Made by a program: the position numbers and the translations under genes
Notes under the pieces: generated by a model
Database searches by the model: none
What the model was told of the DNA's origin: nothing
What the model saw: only the letters and a program-made list of their open reading frames with translations
Assembly: GCA_037039685.1 (NCBI GenBank)
Contig: JAWNGF010000001.1
Location: 9,796,001 to 9,860,000, forward strand
Source of the DNA: Ceratobasidium sp. AG-K
Taxonomy: Eukaryota > Basidiomycota > Agaricomycetes > Cantharellales > Ceratobasidiaceae
Length of the DNA stretch: 64,000 bases
Reading direction: 5' to 3'
Shown here: one piece after another, positions 58,011 through 64,000 of the stretch
How positions within the stretch are numbered: the stretch's first letter is position 1
Layout of the letters: each line of letters starts with the position of its first letter

Positions 58011-58598
58011 ATGTCGCTTACTCGCTCGCTCGCCGTTGCTCGTGTTGCTCGCAGCGGTACACGCATGTACTCTGCTGCTGCCGAGGGCGGAGATTACTAT
58101 GCCCAGCGCGCTGCTCTCAAGGCCCATGCCGCCGGTACGTCTCACGAGCCAGATCTGTGCATGGCTGATCCAAATGAACGTAGAAACCACCGAGCTCTGG
58201 CGCAAGATCAGGTAGGATGGTAATTTAATGTGCGTATATGATTGCTTATCCTTAGTTCGTAGCTACTTTGTCTGTCTCCCCATCAGTAAGTGACAATCAA
58301 CTTCAGGATGCCAGTCTTCTAACCTTTGTTTGCAGTCCTTGTCGGCTCTGTCTACGTAAAGAGGGCCGAAGACGCCCACCATGCCCACCTCGAGCACCTC
58401 AGGCACGAAAACGGAGGGGCTCTCCCAGAAAAACCCAACTACCCCTACCTCAACAAGCGCGACAAGCCCTACCCCTGGGGCATGAACACCTTGTTCTGGA
58501 ACCCCCACGTGAGTTCTTCTTTGCACCCAGTTATCTAAATCACTCCTGACTGGCGCATTGTGGTTTAGACCCAGAAGGACATGTCGATTCAGGAGTAG
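58011..58598 (+). CDS. COX13: Cytochrome c oxidase subunit 6A (VIa)
   Basis: A small nuclear-encoded subunit of respiratory complex IV in the mitochondrial inner membrane. The start MSLTRSLAVARVARSGTRMY at 58011 is a basic, Ser-rich mitochondrial presequence. The mature part gives ETTELWRKISYFVCLPIILV (single membrane helix), then GSVYVKRAEDAHHAHLEHL, NYPYLNKRDKPYPWGMNTLF, WNPH and a last exon TQKDMSIQE ending at 58598. Four introns; at the second, the acceptor GTAG before CTACTTT keeps the frame open whereas the earlier TTAG does not. PPIL2 begins 113 bp upstream on the other strand, so they share a promoter region. The 2.7-kb repeat copy B starts or continues 80 bp downstream. Confidence 0.9.
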
Positions 58599-58679
58599 AT
58601 CACTCCACAATTGTACTCCCCGAAACCGAATAAAATGCCGTTGCGAACGTTTTCATAGTTATTGTCCCCTAAGCCAAAG

Positions 58680-61370
58680 TATTGATGTGTATCGCCTGGT
58701 CTCGTCAGCCCCTGGGCGACGAACATATGACCACACATGCACTTCGGGCCGCAGGTATATAGAACATATGCGCAGCCCAGTTGTCCCCCATGGATATCGC
58801 ATCCTATCACCTATGCCCACGTTCTTTATCAATCATTCGATTCGACGTGTTCGACCGCCCTATGACGGCAATCCCATGATCCAATTATTTTCACCCTAAA
58901 TGAGATACAATTGCAAATTCCAACAGATTGCTTTTCGACGACCTCGACCCCGGGTGGTGAGGCAACAAGCTAGTTGCTGGTTCTACGCACCGACCATGAT
59001 ATCTATCTAAGCCCTTATATACCGGACTTGCCTGTATTCGGGGACCGACAAGGGTCCGAATTCGGAATCCAAGAACCGAACCATACTCGTGTGAAGCTCC
59101 ACAATCTTGCCTCTTGACCCGACGTCGACATGGGTGTACTCGGCTCGATTAAAATAGCTCTCCTAGGAGCTTCGCCTGAGATTAAAGCAGAGCGACGACT
59201 CGTAACTAAAATTGACACTTTTGTCTTGTCGTTCCTGTGCTTGATTTTCTGGAGTAACTATCTGAATCGGTCCAACTTGCAGTTTGCTTATGTCTCTGGG
59301 TGCGCCGAGGTATCTTTCTGCTACTGAGCCTATCTGAATATTGCCTACATGGATAGAATGAAAGAAGCTATTGGACTCGAGGGGAATGATTATACTCTTG
59401 CTACGACCGTGTTCTACGTTGGGTCGGTTTCTCGGCTACTTGCTTTCTCCCGGTCTCATGTGATTCTAGATATACGGTCGGACAGATTCCCCACAGCTTC
59501 GCAATTCAATATCTCCCCGCACGGTAAGTATCCCTGTTGCCCTTTTCTTCTCTCTTACCCACCCACCTAGGTACTGGTTTCCTCTGATGGGATGGTACGT
59601 CAGAACATAATTCGACGTCATGGCGCTTACTGCGGTCTAGTTTGTGGGGGTCGCTGAGTTGCGCGTTGTCGGCTGTCAAGACTCCAGGTCAGCTATACGC
59701 TATTCGGTTCCTCCAGGCACTCGCGGAGAGTAGTACGGTACGTCATTGCGCCCTTAATGGCAATATAATCTTCTCATGATTCACAGTTTTCGGGCTCGCA
59801 TTGGCTACTTGGTTCGTGGTACAAAGACGCCGAGCTGGGGAAACGTACGTACAAGGAATCACATTTAGGAACTTAATCAATTAGAGACCGAATCGTAGGC
59901 TCTGCGCTTTTCGCATGCTTTGCACAAATCGGGTCTCTGTTCTCTGGCTTTATGCAAGGGGCGATTTACACAAGTCTCAACGGGAACCTCGGCAAGTCAG
60001 GGTGGCAATGGACATTCATCATTGGTGCATATCTCTTACTTCGCTTTGACGCCCCTAATTCTTGTTCCTGCAGATGGTATTATAGCTATCGCCATCGCTC
60101 TGTACGGCGTCATCGTCTTCCCCGATACACCTCGCACGACCAAAGCGTTCTATCTCACTCCCGAAGACCGGCAACTTGCCATTTCTCGAATCCCGGTCCG
60201 ACCCAAGGTCACATTCGACAAGGCCAGCGTAAAGCAGATCTTTGGAGGGTGGAGGTACTGGATGTTTTCGCTCTTATTCGTGGTAACGAGTCAACTTGAA
60301 GCGTAAGTCTCTATCTTGTGGGCATGTTTGTGTGTTGATATGATCGTGAAGGTACGGAACGAATGGAGTTGTTTCGATTTGGCTTACCCGTGATGGAATA
60401 GCTGGGCCACCAAAAAATAGCTATTATGCGCTTGGTTTGATTGCTGTGGCTATATTTACGACCATTTGTGCGGGGCTGGCAACGGACATATGGGGAAATC
60501 GATGGAGGGTAAATATTTTCATGGGGGTAACGCTGTTGATCTCGAGTATCATGTTGTTGGCGTGGGACATTCCATTGGGAGCTAGTAAGTGTGTTGTGTG
60601 GGTTCAAGGTGGTAAACTGACTCAGATTGTTTGACAGAATACTTTGCGTTTTGTGAGTCGGCGGGTTGTATGCACCAGTAGATGTGCTTATTGTTGGGTA
60701 GTTCTTGGTGGGTGCGGATACGCAGGTCAGGGTTCGAATTTTGCCTGGTAAGTCTGAATGATGACATACTGGAGAGCGACTAGGTGAACCGGGTTCACAT
60801 AGGGCAAATGAGGCTTCCCGCTCCGACCTCGAAAGATCCTGTGAGTAAACTATTAACCCGAGGTTATGTTGAGGCATGTGCTCATTGCTCCTAGTCATCC
60901 TCTATTCCATGAACATGTGGAGGTGTGTGGCTGGTGTCATTAATGGAACAATGCGCTGATTCAGATCTTGGTCTAGTACCGCCTTTACTGCATGGTGGAT
61001 CATTCTAATTTGGCCTGTGTCGAGCGCACCAAGATACCGTCGAGGAATTATATCCACCATTCCAATGAGTATCATGTCCATCCTCTTTGGGTGGATTACG
61101 CATATGCTGCAATTACGGGAGCGGCGGAGGGATGGGAGGGATAAAATGGGTCCTGTCGAGGAGGACGCTCAGAGTATTGCTTCAAGGGAAGAGCTTCGGC
61201 AGGGAGCGGGCAAGGGACAGGTGGGTTGAACTATATTTTACTCGTTTATACACTGTTTTTGATTCTCAAGTGGGGATTCACATTCGATATTTTCCACGCT
61301 CCTCATTCACCGTCACTCTCTGTGGCCATCATTGGAAGAGGGGGCGCGTATATATTGATAACTAGAAAAT
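58680..61370. repeat. Direct repeat copy B (2.7-kb segmental duplication)
   Basis: Same orientation and nearly the same sequence as 1-2691, about 58.7 kb away. Right-hand identity ends near 61370, where the sequence turns into the flank of an LTR retrotransposon, unlike copy A. Differences seen in coding positions include a Met-to-Ile change near 61050 and Asp-to-Gly at the last codon; several others are synonymous. Confidence 0.93.
59130..61229 (+). CDS. MFS transporter, allantoate permease type (copy B)
   Basis: Second copy of the gene at 451-2550, with the same 13-intron structure. The splice acceptor CAG used in one possible model of copy A at the fourth intron is CGG here, which favours the common TCTAG acceptor a few bases later. 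Reading with that acceptor gives an open product in both copies. Silent changes in AESST-FSGSH-LLGSW and GSLFSG suggest the duplication is recent or under selection. The final codon before the stop is Gly here and Asp in copy A. Confidence 0.8.
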
Positions 61371-61691
61371 GGGTCTACACTATCTCACAATAATATTGCA
61401 ACACGTGACCTCGAAAGGTCAACATCGTTGCGACGCACGACTTAGCAAGTTTCGGGGGTCGGTCCGATAACAAAACTTGTAGCTACCGTAACTTGTAGCT
61501 TTGTGCCAAAATTTCAGAGTAATTGGCCAATTCTGCACCAAGATGTGCATCAATCTCTTCAGGAGGTGTTGCAATAATGTCGTGAGCTAGCTCACTCCAT
61601 CGGACTCGCCCGTTGTCTCGCTCGTCTGTCTCTCCCTTTCTGTTACGTTTCCCGTTTCCGTTTGCCGCGTTGCCACCTTCTTGTGGTTATT

Positions 61692-62038
61692 TGTTACACT
61701 GTGTAACGCGGCTGTGCTTTGTACGAGTCATGTCTGTTCATACAGCATGACTCACATGGACACTCCTGACTGGTTGACTGCGTTGACTCATGTGGCTGCG
61801 CCTTGTATGACTCGGCCACTTTGTGAATATATATAGAGGACCAACAAGCCTGGAAACCCCAGCTTGTTTTGTCTCGTCAAAACATCCACTTTGAGTGACA
61901 CTCAGAACCACCCCTACCCTCCAGAGCCTACAGACGCTTAAGTGCGTTGCGGTTCAAGAGGTCACTTAGGTCTTAGTGCCGTCCACTCCCCATCGCGGCC
62001 TGTCTCATAGGCATCAAGAAGAAGCTTACGACATTACA
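61692..62038 (+). repeat. Probable 5' LTR
   Basis: TG...CA-type ends, a TATA box near 61827 and a cluster of TGACTC sites at 61725-61730 (reverse), 61748-61754, 61784-61790 and 61808-61813. Limits are approximate because the 3' LTR is outside the window. Confidence 0.5.
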
Positions 62039-62063
62039 AAACAAGCTTATCAAACATACAAGC

Positions 62064-64000
62064 ATGTCTATTCAAGAAGACGGAGGGTCACGTTCCTCGT
62101 CCACTAGATCACCACGAAGAGGACCCAGTCAGGCAGCAAGGCCTACTGGATCATTAAATGAGCAGGACATCGCACAAACTCAAGCGGGAGGACCTGCCCG
62201 ATCACGCTCTCAAAGCCAATCTTCAATGCCAGGAGCTTTCGGCATCTCTGACATGACAACAGTACAAGAGGAAGAACCCACCATCACGAGTAGAGAACCA
62301 GGAGATCTCACAAATGACCCCACTCCAGCTGTGATTCGCATTTCAACCGGAAGTCCAGGGCCATCACGTCCCTTATGGCCACTAGGGACTAGGAGGCAGT
62401 TCTTTTCTCCCCAGCCCGAGGCTCATGGGGGCGTGTCGCTTGTCCCCATTAGACCTCCTCCTACACCACACATTTCCAATGTACCTACAATCCCGCAAAT
62501 TGGAGGAACCATCACCAACGCAGGACCAATCCCAATAGCTTCCCAGCCAGGCACACCAGCGATTCCAGCACCACCCTACGTCCCACAGGGTTACTCTGGG
62601 CAGTCGGCCCCGGTACCACAAGGCCCCGGTGATCCGGGAAGCTCAAGTTCAAGTTCCAGCACCAGCGGCAGGACTGTGATCAGTAATTTAGACGACCTGA
62701 ACGACCTCCTAGAAGGAAGACACAACGCCACCCTTAGGGTCATAGACGGAATGAGGGTCATCATGGATCAAAGGCTTAGTGGCCTAGAACAGGCCACACA
62801 AGTCCTAGCAAACAACCAACAAATCTTTAACGACTCCATCAACACCTTACAAGGCACCCTAACAGACATTCTGAACTCGGCAAGAAATGGCGAACACAAT
62901 TCCTTTCTAGTCGGACAAGATGTAACACGCCTTCGGAACAAAGTTGCCAACACTCAAGGGCTAGTGAACAATGTACGCGAAGAACTCAACACTACCAGGC
63001 AAGGGCAACTTGAATGGAACGAAGCAGTAACTCAAGGACTGGAAAACCTACGACAAGAGGGAACCTCCTTCACTACCAAAATCACGGAAGTACAAGAAGC
63101 TATCAACAATATGCGAGAAGAAATCGACGAAACTTCCCTGCACGGGATCCCATCTAGGCGATCAAATTCCCCACCACACCCAGACGCGGAATCTACCAGG
63201 ATCGACGAATTAGAATTAAGAATCCAACGACTGACCGAGAACCCAAACACCGGTAGCAGTCCACGACGTCCCAAAGTAACCCGCCCAGAAGCCTTCGACG
63301 GAAAGAAAGGAGAGGGTGCTGAAATGTTCATCACACAAATGGAGAGCTACTTCATGCGATTAGGCGATCAATATGCTTCCAATGAAGAAAGGATTCGCGA
63401 AGCTCTGGCAAACTTCAAATCCGAGAACAAAGCTGCCACCCACTGGGCACAAGTTCTCTTACGATCACTCAACCAGAGGGAAAATAACCAAAACCTTGCC
63501 TCTTGGGAAAGTTTCAAAGCACACTTCATGGAACAGTTCAGCGACCCAAACAAAAAATCTAAGGCCGAAGCAGATATCCGAAAATGCAAGCAAAACAACT
63601 CTGTAGCAAACTATGCTTCGGAATTCCGATATCTTCTGGTAGACGTAAACTGGGGACAGGAAGCTCTGATAAACCAGTTCAAGGAAGGATTAAAGTCGGA
63701 AGTCAAGACTGAACTAGCTCGCTTCGAACTAACCCTGATCAATGAAGATGGGACAGAACGAGAACTTTCCCTTGACCGGTGGATCTCAATCGCAATCTCT
63801 ATCGACCAGAAATTGCAACAGATCAAAACCTCGACAGGAAAGAAGGCCGCCCAACCAACCGCTAGTGGACAATCCTCTACAAAACGGCTGCCTGACGAAA
63901 TATACAAAGCAAGGATAGCAACCAACCGCTGCCTGAAGTGCGGACAGGAAGGACACCGTTCATTCAAATGCCCATCCAAGGAATGGATAACGACGGAACC
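62064..64000 (+). CDS. Retrotransposon gag polyprotein (3' end beyond window)
   Basis: An open frame from ATG 62064 (MSIQEDGGSRSSSTRSPRRG) to the window end, at least 645 codons. The first 200 residues are Ser/Pro-rich and disordered. A coiled-coil region follows (LRVIDGMRVIMDQRLSGLEQ, VREELNTTRQGQLEWNEAV). The capsid-like retrotransposon gag domain contains VTRPEAFDGKKGEGAEMFIT, QMESYFMRL, ATHWAQVLLRSL and WESFKAHFMEQFSDPNKK. Near the end a zinc knuckle CLKCGQEGHRSFKC (C-x2-C-x4-H-x4-C) is intact. No frameshift or stop is visible, which points to a young copy. Confidence 0.88.
   Translation, partial: MSIQEDGGSRSSSTRSPRRGPSQAARPTGSLNEQDIAQTQAGGPARSRSQSQSSMPGAFGISDMTTVQEEEPTITSREPGDLTNDPTPAVIRISTGSPGPSRPLWPLGTRRQFFSPQPEAHGGVSLVPIRPPPTPHISNVPTIPQIGGTITNAGPIPIASQPGTPAIPAPPYVPQGYSGQSAPVPQGPGDPGSSSSSSSTSGRTVISNLDDLNDLLEGRHNATLRVIDGMRVIMDQRLSGLEQATQVLANNQQIFNDSINTLQGTLTDILNSARNGEHNSFLVGQDVTRLRNKVANTQGLVNNVREELNTTRQGQLEWNEAVTQGLENLRQEGTSFTTKITEVQEAINNMREEIDETSLHGIPSRRSNSPPHPDAESTRIDELELRIQRLTENPNTGSSPRRPKVTRPEAFDGKKGEGAEMFITQMESYFMRLGDQYASNEERIREALANFKSENKAATHWAQVLLRSLNQRENNQNLASWESFKAHFMEQFSDPNKKSKAEADIRKCKQNNSVANYASEFRYLLVDVNWGQEALINQFKEGLKSEVKTELARFELTLINEDGTERELSLDRWISIAISIDQKLQQIKTSTGKKAAQPTASGQSSTKRLPDEIYKARIATNRCLKCGQEGHRSFKCPSKEWITTE

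Larger units (their letters stand above)
61692..64000 (+). mobile_element. 5' end of an LTR retrotransposon (runs off the window)
   Basis: A probable 5' LTR is followed within 30 bp by a long gag frame. The LTR probably begins TGTTACACTG at 61692, though a start at TGTTGCAATA near 61568 is possible. It ends ...GACATTACA near 62038. Inside are a TATA box (ATATATATAG, about 61827) and four TGACTC-type sites. Protease, reverse transcriptase and integrase would lie beyond 64000, so Ty3/gypsy type is a likely but unproven assignment. Confidence 0.75.

Noticed and set aside
1..64000. CRISPR array, operons, bacterial-type ribosome binding sites
   Set aside because: The window is eukaryotic; no regularly spaced short repeats of that kind occur.

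Overview
The window looks like a chromosome piece from a filamentous basidiomycete (Agaricomycetes). I infer a Rhizoctonia/Ceratobasidium-like fungus. Genes are intron-dense with introns of about 45-60 nt, there is a STE3-type pheromone receptor, several Zn(2)Cys(6) regulators, and fungal RPN2, VPS20, PPIL2/CYP8 and COX6A orthologues. The genus is an inference from gene content; I could not search a database.

Layout. (1) 1-2691 is the first copy of a near-identical 2.7-kb direct repeat carrying an allantoate-permease-type MFS transporter; the second copy is at 58680-61370. (2) 2767-7245 holds an intact secreted FMN-dependent hydroxy-acid dehydrogenase and a decayed tandem paralogue. (3) 7647-10976 is RPN2, a proteasome base subunit. 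(4) 11284-53288 is a dispersed family of six related Zn(2)Cys(6) regulator genes. Copies 1, 2, 4 and 6 look intact; copies 3 and 5 are pseudogenes. Between them lie a BCAS3-like WD40 gene (37537-40663), a STE3-like receptor (45810-47124) and an unrecognised membrane-protein gene. (5) 54487-58598 is ordinary housekeeping sequence: VPS20, PPIL2 and COX6A. (6) 61692-64000 is the 5' end of an LTR retrotransposon with an open gag running off the window.

The most interesting object is a 14,011-bp transposon at 17586-31596. It has about 455-bp terminal inverted repeats (outer 190 bp identical) and a 6-bp target duplication (CGTTTC), and it sits inside regulator copy 3. Removing the element and one duplication joins the two halves of the host gene in frame. 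It carries its own intron-bearing integrase-core (DDE) transposase, a TET/JBP-like 2OG-Fe(II) dioxygenase, an alpha-type protein kinase, a low-complexity Pro/Ala-rich gene, and about 2 kb of degenerate repeats with a GGGAG-loop-CTCCC hairpin. A transposon moving with a putative DNA-base hydroxylase and an atypical kinase suggests an element that modifies its own DNA or chromatin; that functional reading is inference.

Other notable points: a 5'-truncated LINE with a 13-bp target duplication beside the big element; 17 perfect TTAGG units (an arthropod-type telomere motif) upstream of decayed regulator copy 5; a CACGTG element about 100 bp upstream of every intact regulator copy; a 24-C tract; and a 32-codon ORF ending in a CAAX-like tetrapeptide next to the pheromone receptor.
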